DNA from: Patiria miniata
Lineage: Eukaryota; Echinodermata; Asteroidea; Valvatida; Asterinidae
DNA: 64,000 bases
Direction: 5' to 3'
Assembly (NCBI RefSeq): GCF_015706575.1
Contig: NW_024037059.1
Span: forward strand, 27,600,129-27,664,128
Each line of letters begins with the position of its first letter. The first letter of the stretch is position 1. The translations under genes were made by a program, and so were the position numbers. The notes beneath the pieces were generated by a model. It was given only the letters and a program-made list of their open reading frames with translations, did no database searches and had not been told where the DNA came from. Positions 20,460 to 33,289 of the stretch are shown piece after piece.

Positions 20460-22095
20460 TAGGCTAAAAGGTTGACCCCAGAGCCTGAAGACGGGAAACA
20501 AGCCAGCGCTGCGTGAGCACGGACATTAGGACAAACATTGGTGAAAGAGGTGCTCCCCACCCAGATGGGAACGTCGTTACTACATTTGTTTACCAAGCAA
20601 CGATGAGCACAATCATGGACACAGCATGCAGGTAGGCTCATGATTGAGTCGAACAGGTCCATTAAAGTTAGCATGGGCTTGGCCCAAGATGCTAGTGATC
20701 AATAGCGCCTTGGGAATTCTAAATGCTTTAGAAAATGTTAATCAAGTAAAGATATGTCAGTAGGATCCCAACATTACACTTTAAAAAAAAAGTAATATAT
20801 AAATATACCCAAATATGGAAACAAATAAGTAAATACAGCAGACATTTATGATATATGCAAATTAGGAAAAAGAATTTCAGGTGTCACCCCTTCATATCTT
20901 CTCTAGGACCATAAGGATGGTGCTTCGGACCAGTCGGTCACAATCTTGTAAAACATCGGGATCTAAGAAACTATAAATCATATGTCTGTTGGACCAGACA
21001 TCAAAATTTTGAGTATGACCAATGGCAATATTGTTTGGACAGTCTGGTTTGGGTTGTTTGCATTCTCTTACTAATGTTGAGGCAGAAACAAGGTAATTCT
21101 ACCGTGGCCTGTCAACATGGGTAGGAAAAAAACACAAAATGTCAGAACGACAAAGTTTTCTACAAAAAATGTTGGCAATTTTGGCAAGTGATTGGCCGGT
21201 CTTAAACAAGTAGGCTACGTTTGAAACCAGCCGGGGCCGATAATGACCCAAGTCGAAGGCATGGTAGACATGAAAAACATTCTAAGCAGAAAAAGTAAAT
21301 TTGGTTAATCATTTTTTTTTCTTTCTAAAACCACAGGTGACTGAAAGGCGAGCTTCGCCGCGGCGGAGAAGATCATTGCTAGATATTTGTTAGATCATAG
21401 AACTATGGTTACATCTTACCTCAGAGAAAGGACACAGGAGTCACGACTCATCGCCGCCTTTTTAGTAAAACATTCTCCAATTTCATGATATACAAATGGA
21501 CGCGGAACACGCAAAATCTGAGACTTAGTGTACAAAAACTGCATAGGGTGGACTAAGGGGCGTGGCTAACTCGCAAACGGCGATAGGTCAATTCTACGAA
21601 TACTTGTCAACAAAGACCCCTGCGGGCGGCGGCTTTCAGATTTGCAGGGCTCTGCGCCCGATCTGGTGTTGAAGTCTGTCAAGCCAGCAATTTTTTTAAA
21701 TATTTATGATCCTACTTTTTTTTTTAATATTCATGATCCTACGTTGTTGGCCTTTATTATTGAATTCTGATAAGTGAGAGCTACATGTTATAACCATGTA
21801 GTAAACATGGGTATGAAACAACCACAAAATGTCAGAACGGCAAAGTTTTCTACAAAAAAGTTTGGCAATTTTTGCTGAATTATTCAAAAAAGGTATATGA
21901 ATGGGAAATAAATATGTGATTGGCTGGCTTTGAACAAGTAAGCTGAACAAGTTTAAAACTGGCGAGGGGCCGATAATGGCCCAAGCCGAAGGTATGGTAG
22001 ACATGGAATACATTCTAAGCAGAAACATTTAATTTTGTTTATCATTTTTGTTACTGGAAGGCGGGCGTTGCCAAGACAAAGATCTTTGTTGGATC
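20460..22095 (+). repeat. ~1.6-kb direct repeat, copy 2
   Basis: Matches 17585-19385. It holds extra short insertions (e.g. 20950-20990) and lacks the hAT MITE. Its 3' end (AAGATCTTTGTTGGA) is followed by unrelated sequence instead of Tigger. Repeated GGGGCCGATAATGG segments occur inside both copies. Confidence 0.8.
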
Positions 22096-22977
22096 GTCTT
22101 TTGTCAGACAATCACAAATCTAGTTAAAGCAAATTCAAGCAATGAGTTCAAATGGGATGGTGGGTCTACATAGCAAAGACATGGGCTTTTCCCTTGCATT
22201 AAGCAGAAAAGTCCATCGCAGACAAAGAGTTATTTTTCACTTTTGATTTTTGGTTCTTAAACCGCAGGTGACTGGGCCTATGAAATGCATCCATAGCAAT
22301 TTATCTGAAATTATAACTGATTTGGTGAGCCAGGGTATTGTTCAAACTCAGCTGGCTTATCTGGCAGCGACACAGAGTATTCCAGGGCAATACTTGAAGG
22401 GCCTAGAGGGTCAAAAAGACAGGAAATTTCTCCAGACTCAGTTAATACCCGAAATTCTGATAGACTTTACCAGCGTGCACAAACCAGCTCTGGGCCGATT
22501 CCTCATCTTAGAAGAACAGATACAATTATCAGATACTTCATGCAACACAATAAGAAGGCATTCATTTATTGTCCAACCAGTTGATACCAGTGTTGGTTAA
22601 GCTGCTTTATAGAAGAATGGAGCTGGTTTTTCAAGAATAGCCTTGACTAAGAACTTTGGTCTTTATCAATATGCCATACAGGGAAGATAGTGCTAATGCA
22701 AGATTTACATACCTGCCAAAGATCCAGGAAATGTGCTTTGGACTGAATGTATTAAAGTTAAAAATTTGCGTCTCACCCGCCATAATTCCTCTTTTTTCTT
22801 ATTTTAGCAGCGTTTCGTGAAAGATGTTTACTACAGAGCTCTCGCTGTGCACGTTTTCTCAGTCTTTCCGCAGCCTATTTTAAAGCCAAGTTCATTAAGT
22901 TGTATTTATCTATTCCTCTTCTAGTATTTTTTCCACACTACCGGTAGTTGCATAATACTCTTTGAGTAAAGCGCAGT
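22096..22977. other. No gene recognised
   Basis: An open frame at 22250-22600 carries a stray copy of the downstream minisatellite (about 22345-22435) and shows no recognisable domain. It is not annotated as a gene. Confidence 0.35.
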
Positions 22978-23430
22978 AGAATATTGTATTGAACAGAAAA
23001 TATTATCAGGTAACACATATTCCAGGGTGATACCTGAAAGGCCTAGAAGGCCAAGAAGATGAGAAATTATATTTGATTGAACAGAAATTATTATAGTGTT
23101 ACACAGAGATGATCCCAGGGCGATACCTGAAGGGCCTAGAGGGCCAAGAAGATAGGAATAGGAATTCTATTGTATTGTATTGAACAGAAATTATTATGGT
23201 GTAAAACAGAGAGTATTCCAGGGCAATACCTGAAGGGCCTAGAGGGCCAAGAAGAGTGGAATTATATTGTATTGAACAGATATTATTATGATGTTACACA
23301 GAGAGGATTGCAGGGCGATACCTGAAGGGCCTAGATGGCAAGGAAGGCAGGAATTGTATTGGGTTTTTTTAAACAGAAATTATTATGATGTAACACTGAG
23401 TGGATTCTGGGGTGATACCCGGAATTGTCA
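22978..23430 (+). repeat. ~90-bp minisatellite, about five units
   Basis: Units contain TATTGTATTGAACAGA, AAATTATTATGATGTAACAC and GGGCGATACCTGAAGGGCCT followed by AGAGGGCCAAGAAG. Starts lie near 22982, 23070, 23172, 23263 and 23357. Single dispersed copies are at 20290-20390 and 22345-22435. Confidence 0.85.
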
Positions 23431-23760
23431 AAAAACACTGAGGCAATGCACTGACAGCATTATTGTTTCATCACACTTGTATAGTTATCAAGGGTCATAA
23501 CAGTCTTGCTATGAGGAAATGTGCAATAGTGCATAGGTCTCATGAGGAAAATGTAAGGAGAAATAAGATAAATTGTTATCTTAAATGGTGGGCAAAAGCA
23601 GTATTTTTTCACACCAAAGATTTGCCAATGTGTTATGATCAAAAAGAGGATGGGATGCAAACAAAATCAGATGGTAGGAGGTTTACAAATAGCGTGTTTG
23701 ATTCCTGCGCAGCGTTCGATTTTTTTTCTCGCGTGACTTTACGCGCTTACTTGAGTCTGG

Positions 23761-23795
23761 CCCAAGTAACCGACTCGCCGAGCCGGTTACTTGGG
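23761..23795. repeat. Short palindrome
   Basis: CCCAAGTAACCG...CGGTTACTTGGG with a few-base centre (ACTCGCCGAGC). A further TTACTTGAGTCTGG lies just before it. Possible stem-loop or MITE core; role unknown. Confidence 0.6.
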
Positions 23796-25079
23796 TAAGT
23801 ATCCCATGAGGCCATGCTTAAACATGGCTGCCAATGTGAATTCGGCGATGCGCCAGCGGTAGGAAATTCCAAAAGGAAACTATACGTCCAGATAACTCTG
23901 GATGATGGACGTAAATTTGACACACAATTCAATAGATTTGACACAAGTGCGTATAAAGCTACATGGCTTCAGTTAAGTATGTCAACTTCATTTAAAACCA
24001 ATCCACTTAAAAACGGGACAGCAGTATTTCTTTCTGTCTGTCTATTCCCCCATTATGTTCATTGTGATTGTGCATTATTGTTATTTGTTTCAGGCATGGT
24101 TATGCTAGCACAGTCCACCATGGCCTTCTCAAGTCACTTCACGCAAGTTGCGGGCGGGCGCTTATAGTGTCAAAGTTTAACTTTTCAGCTCTTGCACGAA
24201 ACTTAACCCGAAACCGTTCGTTTATTTAGTTCAACCGCGCATGTCTGTCATCACGCGAGGAGTAGGTGCGAGTATGCTGGGGGAGCTAATTGAATGCACT
24301 ATTTATGACGTCCGAAAGATGTCACGTACAATCAACTACTGAGCTCGTAGGGAAATTAAATGTAGAGAATAAGGCTGTGAAGCATTGCGATGAGATTCGA
24401 AGTCGATAATTTGACATTTTAAGGGTCAATTAGCGTAATGTAATCAAAGAGAATAGCAACCGTAAGCTGATTTGATGTTAAAGTGACATCACTTTGATTA
24501 TTTGCAGAAATGCTACAATTGAATCATTTGATTGACATGACTGTTTAAGAGGAATGCAAAACTGTCATTTTTGCAGTTGTGCGACTACTTCAATTTGGTC
24601 TTTATCACATTCTATAATTTGTTTGGACAATTATCTATATGTAAGACATTATAACATTCTTATTACGCGTCATTTGTTTTGAAATTATAACTGAAACAAC
24701 GTAATTAACCAGCAGAACTATAAGGCCTACATGAACATGTTCATGACGTCATCTATCATTTTCTTGTGATGCGCAACCACCAAATTAAAATATCAGTCAC
24801 CTTTGTAAAGTGCAAGACATGGCACAGTTGTTCGTTTCTGAGCATGTGGAGGTCAGTTCCCAGTTTTAACCTTCGTGAGGTTGGGATATCATGGCTCAAT
24901 TAAGTTGCTCTTAGTGTTGGCTAGGCTGGTGTTCCTTATTACGAGTGTGACACGAGGACACCAGACGGCTTATGTGGTCATTTATTTTTGGCAAGAAAAC
25001 AGAAAGCTGTGCCTTGCGTCAATTGTTTTCTCAATGTCTAGGTGACCAGTGTGGATGTTGTTGAGAATACCATTGGGCA
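23796..25079. other. No gene recognised
   Basis: A short open frame at 23814-23965 includes KRKLYVQITLDDGRKFDTQF, which looks exon-like but could not be placed in a family. The rest is AT-rich without support for a gene. Confidence 0.3.
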
Positions 25080-26900
25080 TAGATTCTGGTATCAGGACTT
25101 GTCACCCTTTGAAGATGATGCTGCATTAGAGTCTGAGTTCTTGGGTCCTAGGTCACGAGGGAGATCTTTGATATAGTCTTGACAACCAGAGTAGATGACT
25201 CTTCGAAGCTCTGACAGTATTGGGTCCCTGTCATCTTGTGCTGCAGCATGTGGTGTCAGGCATGACCAAATTGGACAAGACCAATCTGTTGGACAGTAAG
25301 GTGGCCATCCGAGTGTATCTCAGTTACAGATTCATCAAGTGGTACAGCATCGAGCTTGGAGGGGTTGGGCAATCTGCCGAGTGCATCTGCAATCACCATA
25401 ATACATGTAGTACAAAGTTTGTAGACATTGTCGAGGTCGTATCTTTGTAGCTTGATGTGTGAAGCTGCAAAGGGGGTGGTACACTGCGCCAGATTATGCC
25501 CAACGGTTTATTGTCGGTGAAAACGGTGAACTTGCAGCCAAACTTGTACGAAACTTCATGATGCCAAACAAGAGTACCAGATCTTCTCTTTCATTATTTG
25601 AGTGGTTGTTCATTGGGAGGATGGTCTCTTTCGGGCATGTGATGGCTTTACCTTCTGCTTCAAGGATGGTTTCTACCTGTGGGTCGTAGAACAGTTGGCA
25701 GGACGAAGGTGAGATGGAGTATTTAAGGGCTTTTCGAGGAAGATCTCTCAAGGGAGCAGCTTTGACTGGGCAATTTGGATTGCAGGGTGAGACAAAGTTG
25801 ACAATGCTTAACAGTTGGCCATCCTCCTTGTCCTGTGGTGAGGACATGGAATGAATGTCTTCAGCCCGGTCTGGGTCTCTGGACGGAATACTGTCTGAGC
25901 AGATAGAACCAAAGAAGTGTACTTGCTTGACTTTGATTTCACATTTTGCGCTGTTGAATATATGAGACGATTCCAACACAGCGATTCCATCAGTGATTCC
26001 AACGCATCCGATCACCTGGCTTATGATGTGATCCATTTGGTTTTTAGAATATATCCTGGCTTACTGATAAGCTGAAGGCAAAGAAGCATTTGCGGCCAAA
26101 TGGAGTTCTGAATGTTGTCAGCTCTTGAGCGAGACAGACAGACCAATTTCCTTTGGCTTCTTCTTTGGTGAAGACCTTTGACCTGATCTCTGCAAGAGTA
26201 GGCCAGAGGGGATCATTTGAGGACACACCCTTTTTGAGCAATTTTTTTTTAACAGTTATTGTGATCCAGCTGCTTGAAGTTTGCAGTTTACGTGAACGCT
26301 GACACCTTCATGGAGGCCAGTTCTGTGTGGGGCTTGAGTATCTGGCTTGAGGTGTAGGCGGTTGGGTGTCTTAAAGATGTCCCAGTTATCAAACTGCATT
26401 CGGTACCGGTTCTTCAGGTCTTGTTTTATGTATGTCTCTCATCGGAGTGTGTAGGGGCAGCCTTTTGGTTCTTGTGGGGATCCTGAAGGTGCATTACGCT
26501 GTGGGATCTGTGTGACAGTGTGGAACTGATGTGGATTGTCACCAAGTGCAGGGTACGGCTCCTGGTAGTCTAGTAGTAGGTGGTATAGCTGCACCTACCA
26601 CATAGAACTTCTCACGTTGCCAGTCATTCTCCTTGTATATCTGCATATTAATGGCCGATGATTTCAGATCCAATGTATGCCTTCAGTCTGATCTGGATCG
26701 GGGAAGGTTGGTTTCTGCACTTGTCTCCATATGTTTGGCGCACCGTGCGAACTGTAAGGTATCTGTGCTGGCCCCATGTGTATCGGCATTACCAAGACAA
26801 TCTGGACAGATCACATCCAGTGTGGTGAAGGCCTTGTCTTGCCCTCAGCGGTGCTCAGCTGTTGTGCACATTGTGTCCGATACCGATAAGGTAGGGGAGT
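25080..26900 (-). pseudogene. Ty3/gypsy pol relic
   Basis: Read on the minus strand. At 26680-26590 a protease-like stretch gives NMQIYKENDWQREKFYVVGA. At 26241-26044 come RT pieces: TFRTPFGRKCFFAFSLSVSQ. At 26036-25494 lie MDHIISQVIGCVGITDGIAV, FNSAKCEIKVKQVHFFGS, SSCQLFYDPQ and NNERE-LVLLFGIMKF, that is, RT palm end, connection and RNase H. From 25260 downward DRDPILSELRRVIYSG and DYIKDLPRDLGPKNS fit the tether before integrase. Multiple frameshifts and stops are present. One of the catalytic aspartates of the RT palm motif is replaced by Gly (GITDGIAV). It is clearly an inactive LTR retrotransposon remnant. Confidence 0.85.
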
Positions 26901-29900
26901 TGAATTTACCAGGTGGCTCAACAACTGTGAATTGATCTCTAAACTAAAGTTAATCTTATTCCTCCTTGCAGCGCGCTAGGTCACTGTTTGTGGAACCACT
27001 GCGTTTATACGAAGCGCTGCGATTGCTAGCCTTTCTAAATGTGCTTGATGGCCATAGGCCTGTCTGCCCGATGGTTATTACATTGTTTCACTTATACCCA
27101 AAAATAAGTCTTTTCAAGTTTGGGCCTTCACCGCGTTATATAGGGCACTCTCCATGTCGGTGCTGACTACATCATGTAATCAGTCCAATTTGTGTGAAAT
27201 ATTTGAGTTTATTTTTGGTAATGTAGTTTACATCATAAGTCGTTTGTAGATATAGTCTTAGGACAAAAATTTACAACTGCATCGATTTCCTTGACCTCAG
27301 AAAATATTGCAAGGTCAAAATACGCTCCAATTACTTACTCTTAACTAACTCCGTATGTCTGCATAATAATTAGCTGATGAGGTTATAATAATGTTATACA
27401 TTGCCCTAATTCCCATAATTCAATTATTTGCAACCTACTTTTTTTTTAATTTAAGGTATAGACATGCTTTGGTGAAAAAACGGTGCTTTTGTCCACCACA
27501 TAACAATTTTTTTCACTAAGGTATATATGTACACGTACATGTATGTATGTATGTAAATGTACCTCACTATCTGTTGTCTGTTATGTAGAGATTGAGCATT
27601 GATAACACAGAACTTAGCTAAAGGTACATGTAAAGTTGCAATGTGGGGCTTGGAAAATGAGCCTGTTTCGTTGCTTGTGTCACCATGGAGTTTCAGTGAA
27701 ATTAACTCACTGTATGCCACCACGACGACTTAGCAGGTGCAGTACCCCAATGCCACTGGATGGAATAGAAGATGTACCACAGCTATGTCTCATAGACAGT
27801 AACTCAGTACTGATGTACACATGCCAATTACACCTGACAGCAGGCTTCATCTGTTCAATGCAGCAAGATTTTGGCCGACAATGTCGGTAGTTAATTGGCA
27901 GGCCCCTGCAACCCTTTGTTGCTATGGCTGCACAAAGACAACAGAAGGAGCTTGTGTACTGGATGTAAGGAGAGACGGTTACTGTCTGGGATTCAAAACC
28001 AGGAGAGTCACAAGAAGGAGAATCATGCATTCACCGCATTGAAGGCAATGTGTGATGAAAAATCAGAGCTCCAAGATGAATGGCACACAATGAAAACAAA
28101 AACAAGAATAATTTGATGCCTGGAACAAAGTTGTTTGGAGGCAAGAGGACTCCGACAATTTTAGTTCAAAATCTTTCCGTATTAATCGGACGGGCACACT
28201 CGGTCCACACCAGATGTGGTCCGTCTCTATCATACTCACAGATTCTATATCTTGACAGGTAGAAAAGCTAGTTGCATGTAATTTGCTTGGTTTGTTTTTG
28301 AACTATAGAAAAACACCTGTCGTTTGCACTCAACTGCTGCAGAGACAGATACAAAAGGCTTTTAGGTACCCTTAGCCGGCCGCCCGGATACAACCTTCGC
28401 ACACTGTTTACTTTTTTTGTACAACACAAGAAAGCACAGAGGAAGACTGCCAGTGACCGACTCATGGGATGACCACATGCAGTACCTCCAAGAACGCACA
28501 GCGTTGAGGGAGTTGTCGTCATCGTCAGCTGAGAAATCGTCACAACCAGCCGCTATCATTTTGAGTGAGGCAATGGAGTGGCATCATCTTGCTGTAAAGG
28601 GTCGCAAGAAGGACATGACAACAGGGTGATTTGTCTCCAAAACCACGGATGGCCTGTCCTTCATCAACTGGATGCTGAAGAATTGTCCTCACAACAGTAC
28701 AGTTCTTTGTAGTTGTCAGAAGAAAATGGGTTCTGCACACCCAGTGGATAACCACATCAAGCGAACTCACACGTCTCGTCAAACTTTCACACTGTATTTA
28801 GTACAGTAGCCAGGTTTCCTGAAAACCATATCGGCTCTTTTCTTAGCCAACAAATCTTCCAAAAAGAGATTGATCATAGTAATGTTGTTCCCGATTTAAT
28901 TCAAAGACCTTTATTTATTTTTTAAATACAAATAGCAAAACACCATGACGTTAACGTGAATCTGTTTCAGATTAAATTTCTTTATTAGTGACAAGCATGG
29001 TTTTGATTTTTGACAGCGGAGGCATTGTTGCTGCAAGGGATGGCGCTGGACATAGGCCTATTACAAAAGTTTCACTCACCAGCAAAAGTAGGTTTCAGTG
29101 TATTATCGATCAAGTGGTAAAGGTTTTTCCCCGGCAGTGGAGTATTCGCGAGAGTGTTAACGCCAATAGCTGGAAGCAATTAAAAAGCATGTCTTAGGTG
29201 TCCCAACGCAAGCAAATTTCCGAAATCATTTAATAAACCATTTCTGTCCACAGTATTACTATTTTTATATAGGTATCACATATTTTGTAAAGTGATATCG
29301 AGAAGTAAGAACTTGAACCTCTGTTTGAACCTTGAAAAGAGTCATTACATCGTGTTTTAAGACACGATTTTAATCTTACGTCAAATGAGTCATTTGATGA
29401 CACCATGTGATGACACTCCTGCCAAATGCCGGGTTTTTTCGTATGAATGATGGACAACAATGTGCAGCACACTACAACTCTATACGTAGCTTCTGCCCTT
29501 ATATTATTATTAAAGTACGTGCACCATAACTACTTGTAATACTTTTGTTTATTCCACATGCAAACTTTCTCTATGGTATCAATAAACTATGCACCTGTTA
29601 AGTCCAGTACCAGTGTAACCAGGTTGGTTTTTCGTTTTACCCGACAGGTTCCTTACTCCAGCATTCATTTCATGACTTTTGTACATGTAACTTCGTAGTT
29701 GTGTCATTTCACACGCATGACATGTGAGCAGCCATTGCGATCATGCTTTTTGCATAGCGCCCTCTCGCAGCCAACTAAACTTTTTTTTGCACACCGCGCG
29801 CCGCCTAGAATTTTGCTCAACTATGCAAAGGGAGTAGCTAGCAGGCGAGTTTAACATTCCTTGCGCTTTGTTCAAATTAGATAGCTGACATTCCGGGCGT

Positions 29901-31014
29901 TTTGGTTAGTTTTCTTGTAAGGCTAGCTGCGAAATAACTTTTATTTCGATCCAACACCTTGTTGCGTTCAGACCATCACTTTGCGAGCTCTTACACTCTC
30001 CACTTTTATCTGCAAATTTTGAGTGAGGCTCCCTGATAGCAGTAAAATATTTTCGTCTATTTTAACTGCTGATCTTCGATTTTGACATCGGACATGCAGA
30101 AGGCATGAACGTAGACCATCCCAAGTGATACTATCCTTGGAGTGACAGTTCACTAGCCTATTTTCCCTTTTTGACTGTCGTTTTATATACCCAACAAAGT
30201 TCCGTTTTATATACCCAACAAAGTTCCGTTCTACATACCCAAAGTTCCTACTATATTCTTTTTGTAAACACCTGATCATTTGTATATATTGTCTCGTATT
30301 TGTCTTGTAAATAAAATATTTTGATATTATTGACGAACAACAGAAAATTTCGCTCCGCCAAGTTATTTTTATAAGTGGAACCACTCGGTTGTAGGAGAGT
30401 GAACCATAGTAAAACAATTTATTTAGCTCTCCCCGGTTACACCTGTTTCATGAATGCAATAAGAATAATAAAAGTAAAATTGAAAAAAATAGCAAAAGCT
30501 GTTTTGCCATGTAACAGCTAATAAATTTTTCTGATGATTACTTGGAGTATTTCTTATTCCTATTACTAGCGCCATCATCATGCCTTCAATCACTGTTTCC
30601 TGGTTGACACCTGCAAGATATGCAGGAGCTGAAGAGGGTGTCTGCAGAAGCAGAATCAAGGCCAAGGGTGATTTGGTGATTGGGGAAATTGTACCAATCT
30701 CGTACAAATCGGGTGTTTATCGGGCGAAGATTATCAACTTGAATCGTGAGTACTTTGTTTTTTTCTTGAAGACAACTTTGATTACTAATTAATAGTATGT
30801 ATATATGGCATATCGCCAGAAAATAATGCAGTTGAGAGAAACGTATGCTCTCAGAGCTGGAAGATTTCCGACAGGTTGGTGGCGTGTTTGGTGATACAAG
30901 GGGTCAGGTGGTATGCCACTTGGGGTGGGGTGTACATGTGGCCACGCGGGGTGAGGTGTGGGATATGGAAATTTCTTCAAAAAAAGAGTGTGCTTCATAA
31001 TCTCCGTTTCCATT
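26901..31014. other. No confident gene; scattered open frames
   Basis: Open stretches at 27895-28115 and 28420-28790 (the latter read through a TGA at 28627) have some coding character. A segment at 30600-30748 (EEGVCRSRIKAKGDLVIGEI, then YRAKIINLN) ends at a GTGAGT donor-like site. None could be assigned to a family, and no splice chain links them. A short triplication of CCCAACAAAGTTCCGT lies at 30190-30245. They may belong to a decayed transposon or a gene whose other exons are outside recognition. Confidence 0.3.
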
Positions 31015-31189
31015 TGTGAGAACCGGTTGTTGAGTGTATTCAATTAGCGCCACCTAGAGACACCTAGCTAGCCTGACCCCTGACCTGGAGTATTCCTATG
31101 TCATGTAGCGGTAGCGCTTGGCAGTTTCATTAAACTGAGTGTTCTCTGAAGCCTGTCTCCGCCTGTCATGCCTGCATAGTCACGAAACA
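31015..31189 (+). mobile_element. Possible LTR of gypsy-type element
   Basis: This stretch starts TGTGAGAACC and ends CACGAAACA. It is followed by TAGTGGCAGCAG, a plausible tRNA primer-binding site, and by a gag frame 110 bp downstream. The second LTR was not found in the window, so the boundaries are inferred only from TG...CA ends and position. Confidence 0.35.
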
Positions 31190-31301
31190 TAGTGGCAGCA
31201 GATTTCGAACCGTGATCTGCTGATCCTGATTCTTCGTTTCAGTCCAGTTCTGGCGTCCCAGTAGCCTTGGAATCGTCTACGTTTCGACGCAGTGTGCATC
31301 A

Positions 31302-31982
31302 ATGGCCGACCCGGATTCCACGGATCCCATCCCGACGGCGGTGCCTGCATCCGCTCCTAAACCCAGCGCTTCAGGTATTCGTCCACCTCAAGCTCTTTGA
31401 ATTGAACAGAACACTGCTGAAAACTGGAAACTGTTCAGACAAAAGTGGTAGCTGTACACTACTTTGACTGATCTTACCAAGCAGCCAGATCAGTATCAGG
31501 TTGCACTGCTATTTGCACTCCCTTGGCGAGGATGCACTGCTGTGTACAATGGCTTTAAGTTTGATACACCAGAGAACGACCGAACAGTACAGGAGATACT
31601 GGAACACTTTGACATTGCCATTGAAGAGGTGAATGCCATTGGAGAGGTGAATGAAACCTATGAATGGCTCAAGTTCCACGGCCGAAACCAGCAAGACGGT
31701 GAAACTTTTGAAATGTACCTGGCTGCCCTTCGCAATCTCTTGAAGACTTGCAACTTCTGCCCGACCTGTAAGGACAGCATCTTGCGAGACAGGATTGTGC
31801 AAGGCATTAAGGAGTCTACTGTCCAGACTGCACTCCTTCAAGAGCGTCAGCTTACCCTGAGTAAGTGCACTGACCTTTGTATAAAAGCTGCTGAAAATGC
31901 CACACAACACCACCAATTCAGAATCATATTTATACTTCTCATTATCAATGCTGTATTGAAAACAATTACATGCATGCATTGA
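31302..31982 (+). pseudogene. Gypsy-type retrotransposon gag fragment
   Basis: ATG at 31302 starts MADPDSTDPIPTAVPASAPK, continuing to RPPQAL. The frame is then interrupted by TGA (31398-31400) and TAG (after FRQKW). It continues TLTDLTKQPDQYQVALLF, YNGFKFDTPENDRTVQEILE, DETFEMYL-like residues (GETFEMYLAALRNLLKTC), CPTCKDSILRDRIVQGIK and LTLSKCTDLCIKAAENATQ. This is the capsid-like gag pattern of Ty3/gypsy elements (W-x-F-x-W, then E-F--L--L---C, L-D-IV-GI). The zinc knuckle and pol are missing: after ENATQHH similarity ends. Two nonsense codons make it a dead fragment. It lies on the opposite strand to the pol relic at 25-27 kb, so they are separate insertions. Confidence 0.85.
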
Positions 31983-33289
31983 CTTATTTACACATTTTAG
32001 TGTGTCGTTTTTCCATTAGGCCTACAAATTACAGGCGTTTTTTTTCTAAAGCCCGCCGCACACGTACGAGAACTATACATACTGAAAAAAGTCACAGGCC
32101 TATGCAGCCGTTTGCTGAGCACGTAGCTCACAATGCCCGTGTGTGATGAATTTTTGCAGAGTTTTCTGAGGAAAATATCTATCCTGTTTTATTTCTTTCC
32201 CCTTGCGAAAAGCTCACAGTGTGCAAATCTTTTAAAGTCTGCTGGCATTTGTCCTCATTTTGTTTTTAAAAATCACCCGACTGACAAACAAGAACATTGT
32301 GGTTTGTTAATCTTTTCAGTTCAGCACGTGGCGCAACTGTTGAGGGCACACCCCCTGAAGTTTCCCCACGTGCATGTAAAAAGGGAAATAAAAGGATCCC
32401 CATTCCTGCTTTCACGTACATGTAGGCCTGTAGTTATACAATGTACATGTAATTGTTTTTTTTTTCCATTCCTGTCGCAGGTACTCCAAAGGTTGGAAAG
32501 GCTGGGTGATTGGCGAGGCAGATGCAACGAAGGCGTTCCAGCCAGTTGATGGACGGCGTCGACCAAAACACAATCCACGATATTTATAAACGTTGTCTTT
32601 ATATATAAGATCCATCGCGTTGTTATTGTTGTATCGAGTGTAAATTAAAAGCGATCTTTGGACAAAAATTGATTAACATTATTGATTGCGAAGTAGAAAT
32701 GTACTGAGAAACGCGCATCAAACAGAAGGAAACTAGATTTCTTCCAAACCAATTACGTAGTGACATAAAACCCTGTATGCATGTTTAAAAAGTTAGTGAC
32801 GTCATCATGACATCATCAGGTAACGCATTACAAGCGAATTAAGGACAGAACCACCTTTTTAATTGTTTTTTTTTCTTGCAGGTGAATCCAACAGATCCTA
32901 TTGCGAATATAGCAGCAGGTCATGAAAGTGGTATACACTAGCGTATCTCTCAGATGCCACGCTTACTGTGGATACACTAACCCTAACTCCCACTCTGCCA
33001 AAATCCATCAATCACACTGCTTCCAGTGCATGCTTTGCTTTAGTCTCCAGGCCCAAGTCCATCATAATCCATCAACCTTTTTTTTTTTGTCAAACAAGAC
33101 CTGCAGGACCCAGTCCCCCAAAATTCACCAAAATGGGGGATGGATTTTGATGGATTTTGATGGAGTTTGGGAGGATAGGGCTAATGGTGAGAGATACAAA
33201 ACGTGTAAGGGAAGGTTATGGAACTAATGGCCCTACCTGGTTAATCCTTGGGTAGAGGAGACCGTTTGGTCAGCAGTCAGCACGAAGCT
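31983..33289. other. No gene recognised
   Basis: No supported coding sequence. TGATGGATTTTGATGG-like short direct repeats occur at 33138-33165. Confidence 0.4.

Noticed and set aside
29968..30417. 149-residue minus-strand ORF
   Set aside because: It spans a short tandem triplication (YVERNFVGYIKRNFVGYIKR), has no recognisable domain and atypical composition.
30420..30445. LTR start TGTAACCGGGGAGAGC on the minus strand
   Set aside because: It resembles a gypsy LTR start, but no second LTR, primer-binding site or element body adjoins it.
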